This document shows, piece after piece, positions 19,057-28,528 of a DNA stretch of 64,000 bases. The translations under genes and the position numbers were made by a program. How positions within the stretch are numbered: the stretch's first letter is position 1; the number at the start of each line of letters is the position of its first letter. A model generated the notes under the pieces. That model saw nothing but the letters and a program-made list of their open reading frames with translations, had not been told where the DNA came from and made no database searches. Source of the DNA: Verrucomicrobiota bacterium (GTDB taxonomy: Bacteria; Verrucomicrobiota; Verrucomicrobiia; Chthoniobacterales; Terrimicrobiaceae); contig JAFKMU010000043.1 in NCBI GenBank assembly GCA_017305195.1, positions 88,082 to 152,081 on the forward strand, given 5' to 3'.

Positions 19057-20742
19057 ATGTCCACCAACCAGCCATCTCCGATCGAGAAGATCAAAAAGGA
19101 AAGCCACGGACTGCGTGGTACGATCAAGGAGAGTTTGAACGACGCCTACACCGGCGCGGTGCGGGACCCGGATCAAGCCCTGGTCAAGTTTCACGGAATG
19201 TATCTCCAGGATGACCGCGACCGCCGGGATGTCCGTGCGGCGAAGAAGCTCGACCGGCTTTATTCGTTCATGGTTCGTCTCCGCATCCCGGGGGGCTTCC
19301 TCACGCCGGAGCAGTGGGTGGAGGTCCACCATGTGGCGGGCCGTTATTCCACCGGCGTTATCAAGATCACCACGCGGCAGACGATCCAGCTCCACGGCAT
19401 CCTGAAGAAGGACGTGAAGCCGACGCTGAAGGATTTCAGCCTCGTCGGCCTGGATTCCATCGCGGCCTGCGGCGACGTGAACCGCAACGTGATCGTCTCC
19501 GGCAACCCGGCCGAGTCTCCCCTGCACGAGCGCCTCTACGGTTACGCGAAGCTCATCAGCGAGCATCTCCTGCCCAAGACCCGCGCCTACCATGAGATCT
19601 GGCTCGATGAGGAACACCTGAATCCGCAGGACGAGGAGGACCCTCTTTATCAGGACCGCTATCTCCCGAGGAAATTCAAGATCGGCATCTCGGTGCCCCC
19701 GAACAATGACCCGGATGTCTTTGCCAACGATGCCGGATTGATCGCCATCGTCGAGAACGACGAACTGACGGGCTTCAACATCACGGTCGGCGGCGGACTC
19801 TCCGCGACGCATGGAAACCCGGAGACCTATCCGCGCGCGGCCACTGTCATCGGGTACGTGGATGTCCGCGACGGAAATGAGAAGCTCCTCGCCGCGCTGT
19901 ACGAGATCGTGACGATCCAGCGCGACTTTGGCAACCGGAGCGACCGCAAGCTGGCCCGGCTCAAGTACACGCTGGACCGCATGGGCGTCGAGGAATTTAA
20001 GACCGAGCTGGCGCGGCGCTGCGGCTTTGCGCTGGAGCCGGCCCGGCCCTTCACGTTTACCTCCCGGGAGGATCGCTACGGCTGGCTCAAGGATCATCGC
20101 GGACTGTGGAACTTCACGGCGTTCGCAGAAAACGGCCGCGTTCTCGACGACTCCCAGCAGTCGCTCAAGGCAGCCTTGCTGGAGCTGACCGAAGCGAAGT
20201 TGTGCAACATCCAGTTTACGGCCAACCAGGGCATCATCGTTGCCGCCGTGACTCCGAAAAACAAAAAGCGGGTTCACGAGATCCTCGAGAAGCATGGGGT
20301 CGTGGCGCATCTGGAGCGCAGCTCCGTGCTCCGCCGGAACAGCATCGCCTGCGTGGCGCTGCCCACCTGCCCTCTGGCTCTGGCCGAGGCCCAGCGCTAC
20401 ATGCCGGAGCTGATCGACAAGATCGACATCCTGATGGAGCGCCACGGCTTGCAGAATGAGAACATCATCACCCGCATGACCGGGTGCCCGAATGGATGCG
20501 GACGCTCCCGGCTTTCCGAGATCGGATTCGTCGGCACCGGGCCGGGGCACTACAATCTCTGCATCGGCGGAGACCACGTGGGAATCCGGCTCAACGAGGT
20601 CTATCGCGAGAATCTCGATGAAACGGGGATCGTTTCCACACTCGATGAGCTGTTTGAGGGTTTTTCGAAAAATCGGAACCCCGGCGAGCATTTTGGGGAT
20701 TTCGTGGTGCGCCGCGGTCTGGTGACTCCCTCGGCGGCGTAA
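19057..20742 (+). CDS. cysI: Assimilatory sulfite reductase hemoprotein (CysI)
   Basis: Siroheme/4Fe-4S enzyme reducing sulfite to sulfide with six electrons from CysJ. 561 residues from ATG 19057 (MSTNQPSPIEKIKKESHGLRG). Cluster and siroheme ligands are the canonical C-X5-C and C-X3-C: C432, C438 (CVALPTC) and C477, C481 (GCPNGC). Siroheme-binding segments TTRQTIQLHG and CGDVNRNVI are present. A frame extension upstream into cysJ is not conserved and is rejected. Second gene of cysJI, with no other cys gene adjacent. Confidence 0.95.
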   Translation: MSTNQPSPIEKIKKESHGLRGTIKESLNDAYTGAVRDPDQALVKFHGMYLQDDRDRRDVRAAKKLDRLYSFMVRLRIPGGFLTPEQWVEVHHVAGRYSTGVIKITTRQTIQLHGILKKDVKPTLKDFSLVGLDSIAACGDVNRNVIVSGNPAESPLHERLYGYAKLISEHLLPKTRAYHEIWLDEEHLNPQDEEDPLYQDRYLPRKFKIGISVPPNNDPDVFANDAGLIAIVENDELTGFNITVGGGLSATHGNPETYPRAATVIGYVDVRDGNEKLLAALYEIVTIQRDFGNRSDRKLARLKYTLDRMGVEEFKTELARRCGFALEPARPFTFTSREDRYGWLKDHRGLWNFTAFAENGRVLDDSQQSLKAALLELTEAKLCNIQFTANQGIIVAAVTPKNKKRVHEILEKHGVVAHLERSSVLRRNSIACVALPTCPLALAEAQRYMPELIDKIDILMERHGLQNENIITRMTGCPNGCGRSRLSEIGFVGTGPGHYNLCIGGDHVGIRLNEVYRENLDETGIVSTLDELFEGFSKNRNPGEHFGDFVVRRGLVTPSAA

Positions 20743-20855
20743 CGACTGGTCCGGTGGGGCGTTGGCGAACGGCCAGCCCCTTGCTCCGGCACGATATTTC
20801 GGGAGCGGTCTTCCGCGCTATCGGGCTGCTGCTCGGGCGGGGAGGAAGACGCTGT

Positions 20856-21965
20856 CTACGGATTGGCACCCGGCGTCGGGGACGGCGTTTCGGCAGGCAG
20901 CGACTTCGCGCAGCGGAAACCGATGTGGCTCGTGCCCGTATCGGGAGTCGAGCCGCGCCGGGCGGCGGGACGGTAGCTTTCGCAATAGCTGGGCGAGCAG
21001 AGAAAACTGCCGCCCTTGATGACCCGGCGCTCGACGCCCGGAACATCAGCCGGGGAGGGATCGCCCGGCAGGAAGCGCTCGGGGTCTCCGGTGGCCGGTC
21101 CGCGCGGATCGCAGCACACCATGGTCTTGCTGTTGCAGCGCTCGGCGAAGGCCGCGCCATGATAGATGTCGGAACACCAGTTCCAGACATTGCCCCCCAT
21201 ATCGAAAAGTCCGTAGCCATTGGCCGGGAAGCTGCCCACGGGCGAGGTTCCTGTGAAACCATCGGCTGCCGTGTTGTGATAGGGAAAGTCCCCGGTCCAG
21301 CGATTCGTGTGGTATTTGCCATCGACGGTCTCCTCTTCGCCCCAGGCGTAGCGTGCGTCGGCGAGGCCGCCGCGAGCGGCATATTCCCACTCGGCCTCGG
21401 TCGGGAGGCGCTTCCCCGCCCATCGTGCGTAGGCGTTGGCATCCTCCCAGGCGATCTGGACGACGGGATGATTTTCCCGACCCTTGATCGAACTGGCCGG
21501 GCCCTCGGGATGCTGCCAACTGGCTCCCGGGGTCCACACCCACCAGTTTGCCATGTTGTTCAGCGGGACGGGGCCGGACGTCTGCTGAAAAACCAGGGCC
21601 CCCGGCTGAAGCATTTCCTCCGGAGGTTTGGGCGTGCCAGGAGGGACCTGTTTTTTCAACTCCTCCCAGTCGACCGGCCGCTCGGCCACGGTTTTGTAGC
21701 CGGTGGCTTTGACGAACTTTGCAAACTCAGCATTCGTCACCGGATAAATGTCGATCAGGAACGGGGAGACCTTCACTCGGTGAGCCGGTTTTTCGTTGGG
21801 CTGCGCGTATGGAGCGTCGGAGCCCATGGTGAACTCTCCGCCGGGCAGCGCCACCATGCCAGGCTCGTTCGCGAGCAGGCCGGGGATCGCGTACAGAGCG
21901 GCCAGAGCGAGTGTAAGTGCAGGCAAAAGTCTGCGGTCGTGGGAAGATGGTGCGGAGCGATTCAC
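20856..21965 (-). CDS. Secreted formylglycine-generating-enzyme (SUMF1/FGE-sulfatase) family protein
   Basis: 369 residues with an N-terminal signal sequence (LLPALTLALAALYAIPGLLA) and a complete FGE-sulfatase domain from GMVALPGGEFTMGSDAP to GFRCAKS. Both copper/catalytic cysteines of true FGEs are kept: C323 and C328 in GGSFLCSPSYCESYRPAAR, as in human SUMF1, so it may really convert a sulfatase Cys or Ser to formylglycine. Other motifs: GKRLPTEAEWEYAARGG, YGLFDMGGNVWNWC. Export is odd for cytoplasmic sulfatase maturation and suggests a periplasmic role. It is 119 bp downstream of rhaT on the same strand; no sulfatase gene is in the window. Confidence 0.88.
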   Translation of the reverse strand: MNRSAPSSHDRRLLPALTLALAALYAIPGLLANEPGMVALPGGEFTMGSDAPYAQPNEKPAHRVKVSPFLIDIYPVTNAEFAKFVKATGYKTVAERPVDWEELKKQVPPGTPKPPEEMLQPGALVFQQTSGPVPLNNMANWWVWTPGASWQHPEGPASSIKGRENHPVVQIAWEDANAYARWAGKRLPTEAEWEYAARGGLADARYAWGEEETVDGKYHTNRWTGDFPYHNTAADGFTGTSPVGSFPANGYGLFDMGGNVWNWCSDIYHGAAFAERCNSKTMVCCDPRGPATGDPERFLPGDPSPADVPGVERRVIKGGSFLCSPSYCESYRPAARRGSTPDTGTSHIGFRCAKSLPAETPSPTPGANP

Positions 21966-22084
21966 GGATTGCGGAATGGCGGCTGGCGGAAGGACCGTAG
22001 CATATCACCGGGTCCGCCCATGGTATCAGGAAAAGTTGACCGGCGGGAAGTTTGCCAGGCCGGAAATGGGAAGCGAGATCCGCG

Positions 22085-23260
22085 TCAGTGCGGCGAGGCT
22101 GCGCCGAGGAAATTTCCGTAGCCGACGATCACGGTCGATCCGACAAGGGCAAGGAGTCCGAGCGCGATGAGGAGATGGGTGCGGCGGCTTGTGCCCCGCC
22201 ACTCATGCAGGACGATGCCCCACAGCGTGCTGAAAATGATGATGCTCGCCATGTGCAGGGTCCAGCTTGAGAACTCGTACTGTCCCATTTTCGTCTGTCC
22301 CATGCTGTAGAAGAAGAACTGCAGGTACCAGGTAATACCGGCGGCGGCGGAAAGAAGATAGTTCCGGAGCAGCGGAGCCGGTCCGGGCTGCGACGGAGCC
22401 GGGGCCATGCGGGAGGAGACGGCTTCCTCCTCGATCGCGGCGGAGAGGATGACTCCCTCGGCCGCGCTGACCTCGCTGACAGCCGAGGATCGGAGGTTGA
22501 GGTATTCGTGTCCCGAGCGGTTTTTGAGATTCAGGATGAGGCACCAGAGGAAGTTGGTGGTAAAGCCGCCCCAGAGCACCACGACGAGGATGGGGAGATT
22601 TTGCCAGAGGTCGCTCCCTCCATGCTGGAGCAGGGAGGCGCGGGCGATCTCTCCGATCGGCTTGCCCATGGCCAGGCCAAAGGCAAAGCAGGAGCTCATG
22701 ATGCCGGAAAAGGTGGCGACGATCATGCCCTTGGCGAAGTTGAATTCCTTGACGGTGGCGGCCTTTTCCTCGGCGGAAAGTTCGCGCTCTTTCGACATCC
22801 CGGCCATGCCGCTGATGCCGATGCCGACCAGGCAGGCCAGCACCCCGAGAATGACCATTCGCCCCGAGGAGGACCCGATGATCGAGCCCATCTGGCCTTC
22901 GAAGAGCGGGGGAATCAGCGTGCCGAATGCGGCGCAAAAACCCAGCGCCACCGCCATCCCGAGCGCGATGCCCAGATAACGCATCGTCAGGCCAAAAGTG
23001 AGGCCGCCAACGCCCCACATCACGCCGAAAAGATAGGAGCCCAGAATCGCGCCGGGGGGCGAGGAGGCGAGGACGTGCCATAGCTGCGGCACCAGGAGGC
23101 CGGCGAGAGCCAATGGAGCAATGATCCAGCTAAAGACTCCGCCCACCAGCCAGTACGTCTCCCAGGACCAGCGGCGAACTCCCCGGTATGGAATATAGAA
23201 ACTCGCTGAGGCGAGGCCGCCCAGCCAATGGTAAAAGACCCCGAGGAGTGGATTGCTCAT
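22085..23260 (-). CDS. rhaT: L-rhamnose/proton symporter RhaT
   Basis: Ten-helix DMT-type sugar permease importing L-rhamnose. The 391-residue product follows RhaT closely: GVFYHWLGGLASASFYIPYRGVRRWSWE at the start (split here by residue 14), WGVGGLTFGLTMRYLG, FNFAKGMIVATFSGIMSSCFAFG, and FFFYSMGQTKMGQYEFSSW near the end. It carries an insertion between helices (about residues 240-290, AVSEVSAAEGVILSAAIEEE) that makes it longer than E. coli RhaT (344). It lies 42 bp downstream of a secreted CBM-like gene in a minus-strand operon. With a GH106-type hydrolase nearby this supports rhamnose use. Confidence 0.93.
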   Translation of the reverse strand: MSNPLLGVFYHWLGGLASASFYIPYRGVRRWSWETYWLVGGVFSWIIAPLALAGLLVPQLWHVLASSPPGAILGSYLFGVMWGVGGLTFGLTMRYLGIALGMAVALGFCAAFGTLIPPLFEGQMGSIIGSSSGRMVILGVLACLVGIGISGMAGMSKERELSAEEKAATVKEFNFAKGMIVATFSGIMSSCFAFGLAMGKPIGEIARASLLQHGGSDLWQNLPILVVVLWGGFTTNFLWCLILNLKNRSGHEYLNLRSSAVSEVSAAEGVILSAAIEEEAVSSRMAPAPSQPGPAPLLRNYLLSAAAGITWYLQFFFYSMGQTKMGQYEFSSWTLHMASIIIFSTLWGIVLHEWRGTSRRTHLLIALGLLALVGSTVIVGYGNFLGAASPH

Positions 23261-23302
23261 GCGAGAGATACAGAATCCGCGCGGTAGGCCGAAAAAGGGG
23301 GA

Positions 23303-23848
23303 TTATTCGATTTTCAGGCTGAAATCATCGAACTCAGCCTCTCCCTTGGCTCCCGACCACGAACGAATCCAGATGCCGATGTGGGTGGCTTCCTCGGGCG
23401 AGGTGAATTCCACCTTGTAGGGCGTCCATTCCGGGGATTTTTTAACGACGATCACCACGGGAGGGCTGTTTTTTTCATTGAGAATGGGGCGCTTGTTTCC
23501 CCCGTAGGGGACCAACATGACGACACCGAGGCCGTTGCTCGTGGCGCGAGCCCAGAATTCCAGCGTCACCTTTTGCCCGGGGACGACCTCAAGCCGTTCG
23601 GATTCGAGCCGTGCTCCCGGGCCGGATACATGAAGGCCAAGATTGCCCGAGTGCGCAGCCGCTTGTGTGAGGGAAGACACGGGCTGCTTCTCCTGTACTT
23701 TCCATTCCTGAAAGTCCGTTTCGAACCCCGGGTTGGTCAATTGACCCGCGTGAAGTATCGCGAATGGTAACATGACCAGAAGAGCAGGGAGAATAGGAGC
23801 GTGCATTTGGGGAGGAAGTTCGGCGGACCGTTTGATCGTTGGTTTCAT
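23303..23848 (-). CDS. Secreted carbohydrate-binding-module-like protein
   Basis: 181 residues: an N-terminal signal sequence (MHAPILPALLVMLPFAILHAG after a 14-residue basic lead) and one jelly-roll module typical of CBM4/9/22-like domains (LTNPGFETDFQEWKV at the start, VTLEFWARAT in the middle, EAEFDDFSLKIE at the end). Start 23848 is supported by GGAAGGA about 6 nt upstream; the ATG at 23806 has no Shine-Dalgarno. No catalytic domain. First gene of the operon with rhaT, so it may capture rhamnose-containing glycans in the periplasm or at the surface. Family assignment is by pattern only. Confidence 0.75.
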   Translation of the reverse strand: MKPTIKRSAELPPQMHAPILPALLVMLPFAILHAGQLTNPGFETDFQEWKVQEKQPVSSLTQAAAHSGNLGLHVSGPGARLESERLEVVPGQKVTLEFWARATSNGLGVVMLVPYGGNKRPILNEKNSPPVVIVVKKSPEWTPYKVEFTSPEEATHIGIWIRSWSGAKGEAEFDDFSLKIE

Positions 23849-23886
23849 ATTATCCTTCCCGTTCGTGCGCGATCAATGACGGCGGA

Positions 23887-23902
23887 GTTCGTTTTGTAGA
23901 AT
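23887..23902 (+). promoter_or_regulatory. GTTCGTNNTGTAGAAT motif, copy 1
   Basis: Exact match GTTCGTTTTGTAGAAT in the divergent region between the CBM-rhaT operon and the GH3 gene, 39 bp upstream of the CBM-like start. The same 14 fixed bases with the same spacing recur at 36067 and 41338. Confidence 0.6.
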
Positions 23903-23944
23903 TTTTTACCCATCCCGCGGAAAGGCGGGGGAGGCGGAGTGGGA

Positions 23945-23960
23945 ATTCTACGGTGCGAAT
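23945..23960 (-). promoter_or_regulatory. Variant of the TGTAGAAT motif on the opposite strand
   Basis: On the minus strand ATTCGCACCGTAGAAT matches 11 of the 14 fixed bases of GTTCGTNNTGTAGAAT at identical spacing. It faces copy 1 across 42 bp in the same intergenic region. Confidence 0.4.
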
Positions 23961-24055
23961 TTTTGAGCCGTTCCGGGAAGTTTTGTTTTCTGGCACGCTG
24001 GGGGAAGAAGTTGCGCGGAACGTCGCGCGGCCGTGCCTGACACCTGCTTTGCCCG

Positions 24056-26224
24056 ATGTTGATACCCTATCGTAATCCCTCCATCCCGATCGAATCACGA
24101 GTCGAGGATTTGCTATCCCGAATGACCATCGAGGAAAAGATCGGGCAGATGATGATGCCGTCCGGCCGGGGCGATTTCGCGGCGACCATCCGCGAGCGGA
24201 CGCCCGGGGCGATGCTAAACATCCTGGAAAATGCCGGGAGCGCGGTGAAGCTTTCGCTGCAGACGAGGCTGGGGATTCCGCTCCTGATCGCTGAAGACTG
24301 CATCCACGGGCATTCCTTCTGGCGGGACGCGACGATCTTTCCTTCGCAACTGGCGATGGCATGTTCATGGAATCCCGGGCTGATCGGCAGCGTGGCGCGG
24401 GCGGCGGGACGGGAGATCGCAGCCACGGGGGTTCACTGGACATTTTCACCCGTGCTTTGCCTGACCCGGGATCTGCGCTGGGGCCGGGTGGGGGAAACTT
24501 TTGGCGAGGACCCGCATCTGGATGGCGAACTCGCCGCGGCGATGATCCGCGGTTACCATGGCGCGGGGCTGGACGATCCCGAAAGCGTGCTGGCCAACGC
24601 CAAGCACTTCGCGGGATATTCCGAGACACAGGGAGGGAGGGACTCGTCCGAGGCCGATCTGTCGCGGCGCAAGCTCCGCTCGTATTTTCTACCGCCCTTT
24701 CATGAGGCGGTGCGGTCGGGCTGCCTGACGATGATGAGCGGTTACCAGGCGATCGAGGGTGTGCCCTGCGTTGCCAATCGCTGGCTTTTGCGCGAGGTGC
24801 TCAAGGAGGAGTGGGGCTTTACCGGGATCACCGTGACAGACTGGGATACGGTCGGGGCGATGGTGACGACGCAGAAGACCTGCGCGGATTACGAGACAGC
24901 CTCGGCTCTGGCTGTGAAGGCGGGCAACGACATGATCATGTCGACCCCTGAATTTTACGATGGAGCGGTCAATGCACTGCGACGAGGGCTGCTGACCGAA
25001 GCCGAGGTCGATGATGCCTGCCGGCGCATCCTGCGGCTGAAGTTTTCCATGGGCCTCTTTGAAAATCCGCGTCTGCCCGATGCCGCGCGGCAGCGAGAGG
25101 TCATCGCGTGCCGGGATCACCGGGAGAAAAACCTGGAGATCGCACGCCAGTCCGTCGTGTTGCTGCAAAATGACGGCATCCTGCCATTGCGGGAGGACGG
25201 GGTGCTGCGGCTGGCGGTGATCGGGCCCAATGCCGACGACGACATGGCGCAATTGGGGGACTGGACGCTCGGGTGCCCGCTGCACGGGGACGCCACGAAG
25301 CACTCCCGATCCTGTACGCAGACCATTCTGGATGGGCTGCGCCGGGAGTCTCCGGCGACGTGCCGGATCGAGTATGCGAGGGGGTGTGCGGTTGATGATG
25401 CAGGCCGGGACGGTATCGCGGCGGCGGCGGCGCTGGCCGCGAGGAACGATGTCGCGGTCGTCGTGGTCGGTGATGTGCTCGGTTATGTCGGAGAGAGGCA
25501 CTCCACCGCGACGCTGGAGCTGCAGGGCGGCCAGATCGAGATGTTGGAGCGGTTGCGGGATACGGGCATCCCGCTCGTCGTCGTGCTGGTCAACAGCAAG
25601 CCCCTGGTGCTGCCCGAATCAATCCGGGAAGCCGCCGCGGTGGTTGAGGCTTTCAATCCGGGAATGGAGGGCGGTACGGCGGTGGCCGAGATCCTGTGGG
25701 GAAAAGTCAATCCCTCGGGCAAGCTCTGCGTGTCGTTCCCGCGCCATGTCGGCCAGCAGCCTGCGTTTTACAGCCAGGTGAGAGGGCAGCATGGTGACAG
25801 GTATGCCGACCTCAGCCAGGAGCCTCTTTTTCCGTTCGGCCACGGGCTGAGTTATACGACATTCCGCTATGCCAATCTCAGCGTGAGCAATTCGCAGATG
25901 ACGCCGGACAGCGTGGTGCAAGTGCGCGTGGACGTGACGAATACCGGCGGCAAGGCAGGCGCCGAAGTGGTGCAGGCCTATGTCTCCGACGAGGTGACCT
26001 CCGTTACCTGGGTGGCCAAGGAATTGAAGGCATTCCAGAGAGTGCATCTGGAACCGGGCGAAACCCGCCCCGTAGAGTTTTGTCTGCCTTTTGAGGCCTT
26101 CTCGCTGGTCGATGCGGAAGGGCGGCGTGTCGTCGAAAGAGGCCGGTTTCAGGTGCTGGTGGGCGGGACTTCGCGCTCGGCGGATCTGCTGCGCGCGGAC
26201 TGCGTCTTCCCGGTCGAGAACTGA
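24056..26224 (+). CDS. Glycoside hydrolase family 3 beta-glycosidase
   Basis: 722-residue GH3 enzyme hydrolysing terminal beta-linked sugars. The N-terminal TIM barrel has KHF at 183-185 and the nucleophile D262 in GITVTDWDTV. The C-terminal GH3 sandwich runs from about residue 360, and a fibronectin-III-like domain closes the chain after FPFGHGLSYTTFRYA. No signal peptide is seen, so it probably acts on imported oligosaccharides in the cytoplasm. It is divergent from the CBM-rhaT operon and followed after 99 bp by a 2-hydroxyacid dehydrogenase gene. Specific sugar (glucose, xylose, other) is not evident. Confidence 0.93.
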   Translation: MLIPYRNPSIPIESRVEDLLSRMTIEEKIGQMMMPSGRGDFAATIRERTPGAMLNILENAGSAVKLSLQTRLGIPLLIAEDCIHGHSFWRDATIFPSQLAMACSWNPGLIGSVARAAGREIAATGVHWTFSPVLCLTRDLRWGRVGETFGEDPHLDGELAAAMIRGYHGAGLDDPESVLANAKHFAGYSETQGGRDSSEADLSRRKLRSYFLPPFHEAVRSGCLTMMSGYQAIEGVPCVANRWLLREVLKEEWGFTGITVTDWDTVGAMVTTQKTCADYETASALAVKAGNDMIMSTPEFYDGAVNALRRGLLTEAEVDDACRRILRLKFSMGLFENPRLPDAARQREVIACRDHREKNLEIARQSVVLLQNDGILPLREDGVLRLAVIGPNADDDMAQLGDWTLGCPLHGDATKHSRSCTQTILDGLRRESPATCRIEYARGCAVDDAGRDGIAAAAALAARNDVAVVVVGDVLGYVGERHSTATLELQGGQIEMLERLRDTGIPLVVVLVNSKPLVLPESIREAAAVVEAFNPGMEGGTAVAEILWGKVNPSGKLCVSFPRHVGQQPAFYSQVRGQHGDRYADLSQEPLFPFGHGLSYTTFRYANLSVSNSQMTPDSVVQVRVDVTNTGGKAGAEVVQAYVSDEVTSVTWVAKELKAFQRVHLEPGETRPVEFCLPFEAFSLVDAEGRRVVERGRFQVLVGGTSRSADLLRADCVFPVEN

Positions 26225-26323
26225 TCGTGAGGAGAAGAGAAAGATTCGACAGTGAGAACAAATGCATCTTGGCGATTCGTTTACCCCTGCCGGGGCGTGA
26301 ACTAATCTAGGGCTGGTCTTTAC

Positions 26324-27373
26324 ATGAACACGCTGGAGCTTTCGGAAACATGTCGGGCGGACAAGTCCTCCACCGAGCACGTGGTATTCGTTTTGACCCC
26401 TTATGAGAGGGAACTCTTTCTTCCCGGGTGGAAGCCGGGTCCGGAGCTGGCCGCCCGCCAGAGCATCGTTGATGTCTCTCTCCGCCCCCGCCAGGAGTGG
26501 CTGAAGCTGCTGAGAGACCTGGACCCCTCGGTGCTGGTGACAGCGTGGAGCTGCCCCACGCTGCCGATGGAATGGCTGGATGACAGCTCGCTGCGCTACC
26601 TGTGCAGCATCACGGGATCGGTCAAGCCGCGCGTGCCCCGCGTGTTCCTCGAGAAGGGCCTGCTGATCAGCAATTGGGGCGCACTGATCAGCCATACCGT
26701 GGCTGAGCACGCGCTGCTGCTGGTGCTGGCCTCGCTGCGAGGGATACAGGGCTGGTCGTCCGTGATGCGGGAACCTCGCAACATGCTCGAGATGATGCGA
26801 AATCTGAAGACGCGGCGCTTGCGCGGGGCTCGCGTGGGCATTCATGGATTTGGGGCGATCGCGCGAGAGCTGGTTATGATGTTGAAACCGCATCAGGTCG
26901 ACCTGTCGGCCTACTCGGCTGGCGTGCCTCGCGCCCTCTATGATGAATACTCGGTCAGGGCGTGTGCTTCACTGGAAGAGCTCTTTGCGGAAACCGAAAT
27001 CTTGATCGAGTGCGAGAGCCTGAACGAAGGCACGATGGGAAGCGTCACCCGCGACATCCTGGAGTTGCTCGCCGACGATGCCGTGTTTGTGAATGTGGGG
27101 CGCGGCCGGGTGGTGGATGAAAACGCCCTGGTCGATCTGGCTGGCGCGGGGCGGCTGAGAGTGGCGCTGGATGTCTATCATAGCGAACCGTTGCCGCAGG
27201 ACTCGCTGCTTTTCGATACGCCGAGCATCCTGCTCTCTCCGCATGTCGCGGGCCCGACCTCGGATACCTATCCACTATGCGGCCGGCAGGCCCTGGAGAA
27301 TGTCGACAGGTTTCTCCATGGTGAAATGCCATCGCATATCGTCACTTTGGAGTCTTACGACCGCGCGACGTAA
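26324..27373 (+). CDS. D-isomer-specific 2-hydroxyacid dehydrogenase family protein
   Basis: 349 residues of the phosphoglycerate-dehydrogenase-like fold. The NAD motif is degenerate (VGIHGFGAIARELV), the catalytic Arg is in VNVGRGRVVDE and the His in LSPHVAGPTSDTY. The long N-terminal lead (MNTLELSETCRADKSST) precedes the first strand. It follows GH3, suggesting a role in sugar-acid metabolism, and its last 32 bp overlap the end of the convergent LacI gene. This subgroup is common beside glycan-use genes in Verrucomicrobia and Planctomycetes; substrate unknown. Confidence 0.82.
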   Translation: MNTLELSETCRADKSSTEHVVFVLTPYERELFLPGWKPGPELAARQSIVDVSLRPRQEWLKLLRDLDPSVLVTAWSCPTLPMEWLDDSSLRYLCSITGSVKPRVPRVFLEKGLLISNWGALISHTVAEHALLLVLASLRGIQGWSSVMREPRNMLEMMRNLKTRRLRGARVGIHGFGAIARELVMMLKPHQVDLSAYSAGVPRALYDEYSVRACASLEELFAETEILIECESLNEGTMGSVTRDILELLADDAVFVNVGRGRVVDENALVDLAGAGRLRVALDVYHSEPLPQDSLLFDTPSILLSPHVAGPTSDTYPLCGRQALENVDRFLHGEMPSHIVTLESYDRAT

Positions 27374-28463
27374 CGGGCTTCGGCTTCGCCGCCCGGCCCG
27401 GTTTTCCGCCCTCGGCGACCGCTCTGACAGGTTCCTGCCGCTGCAGGGTTTTGCCGGCCTGCCAGACGCCCTCGACCAGCACGCGCACCGGCGTCTCGGG
27501 GAGGCCGGTTTCCCTGCGATGGATCATGTCGACGACCATGTCGACGGCCTTGCGCCCGATCAGGCGGCCGTTTTGATGGACGCCGGAGAGGTAATGATCG
27601 TTGGAGTCGAGGAACGGGCAGGCGAACCCGATATCGTGGGGAATGTTGTATCCGATCGACCGCAGACGATGCGCGGTGGTGTGGAAGGAGATGACCACAT
27701 CGGGCCGGTATTCTTTCATCCAGGCTTTCAGGTGCCGGGTTTCCTCCTCCTCCCAAACCTCCCACAGGATGGGAATGCGCGGCAAATCCGGACGCCGCGC
27801 ATGGAGAAGCAGCAGGCTGCTTTGCCAGGCGTTTTCGACCTTGTCATCCCATTCCCGGGGAATCACGAGGCCGATGCGGCCATAGCCCAGCTCGAGCACC
27901 TTTTTGAGCTGCAAGGTCATGGTGTGCACGTGGTGATTGGACACCAGGTCCAGCACAGCGGGCTGCATGGTGTAGCCAAAGGCCACGGCTGAGAGTTCCT
28001 CGTAGCGAAGATCCAGGTAGGTATTGGCCAGGTGCTGGGGCGCAAGCAGCGCCCCCTGGATATTGCGTGCGCGCAGGATGCGATGGAGCTTTTCCACGCT
28101 CATCCCCGGCTCCTTGAGCCAGAACTCCTCCACCATGTAACCCCGCTCCTGGGCCCGCTCGGTCGCTCCGGCGTAGTATTGGCTGAACTCTCCGTTGCTG
28201 TAGAGCTGCTCGGGGCTGGGCCAGTTGTGAATCCAGGCGATCGTCGCCTGATAGTGGGCGGGGCGGCAGGATTTGCGGTAGGCATTCAGGGCGGCCAGCA
28301 TCGGGTCGGGCCGATAGCCCATGGATTCCGCGATCTTGAGCACTTTCTCCCGGGTCGATGCCTTAAGCCTCGGGCTTTGCCTCAGCGCCAGGCTTACCGT
28401 GGTGAAGTGCAGCCCGGCCTTTTCAGCAATGTCGCGAACCGTGACCCGGGGTAAGGAAGGCAT
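27342..28463 (-). CDS. LacI-family transcriptional regulator
   Basis: 373 residues. The N-terminal LacI helix-turn-helix (VTVRDIAEKAGLHFTTVSLA, then YRPDPMLAAL) is followed by a periplasmic-binding-protein-like effector domain. The effector domain lacks obvious sugar-type signatures that would name a ligand; it holds LGYGRIGLVIPREWDD and FACPFLDSNDHYLSGVHQNGR. It has a proline- and lysine-rich tail. Located inside the carbohydrate region between GH3 and GH106 genes, it is the natural candidate local regulator; a TGTAGAAT core lies 66 bp upstream of its start. Ends overlap the convergent gene by 32 bp. Confidence 0.93.
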   Translation of the reverse strand: MPSLPRVTVRDIAEKAGLHFTTVSLALRQSPRLKASTREKVLKIAESMGYRPDPMLAALNAYRKSCRPAHYQATIAWIHNWPSPEQLYSNGEFSQYYAGATERAQERGYMVEEFWLKEPGMSVEKLHRILRARNIQGALLAPQHLANTYLDLRYEELSAVAFGYTMQPAVLDLVSNHHVHTMTLQLKKVLELGYGRIGLVIPREWDDKVENAWQSSLLLLHARRPDLPRIPILWEVWEEEETRHLKAWMKEYRPDVVISFHTTAHRLRSIGYNIPHDIGFACPFLDSNDHYLSGVHQNGRLIGRKAVDMVVDMIHRRETGLPETPVRVLVEGVWQAGKTLQRQEPVRAVAEGGKPGRAAKPKPVTSRGRKTPK

Positions 28464-28528
28464 AAGGTACGAAGTTCAACAGTGAGCTAAATAATGCAAG
28501 GAAATCCGCGTCCGGCTCCTGAGGAAGT

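Noticed and set aside
19030..20691. 553-codon open frame on the minus strand
   Set aside because: Antisense to cysI over its full length; no start context or family resemblance.
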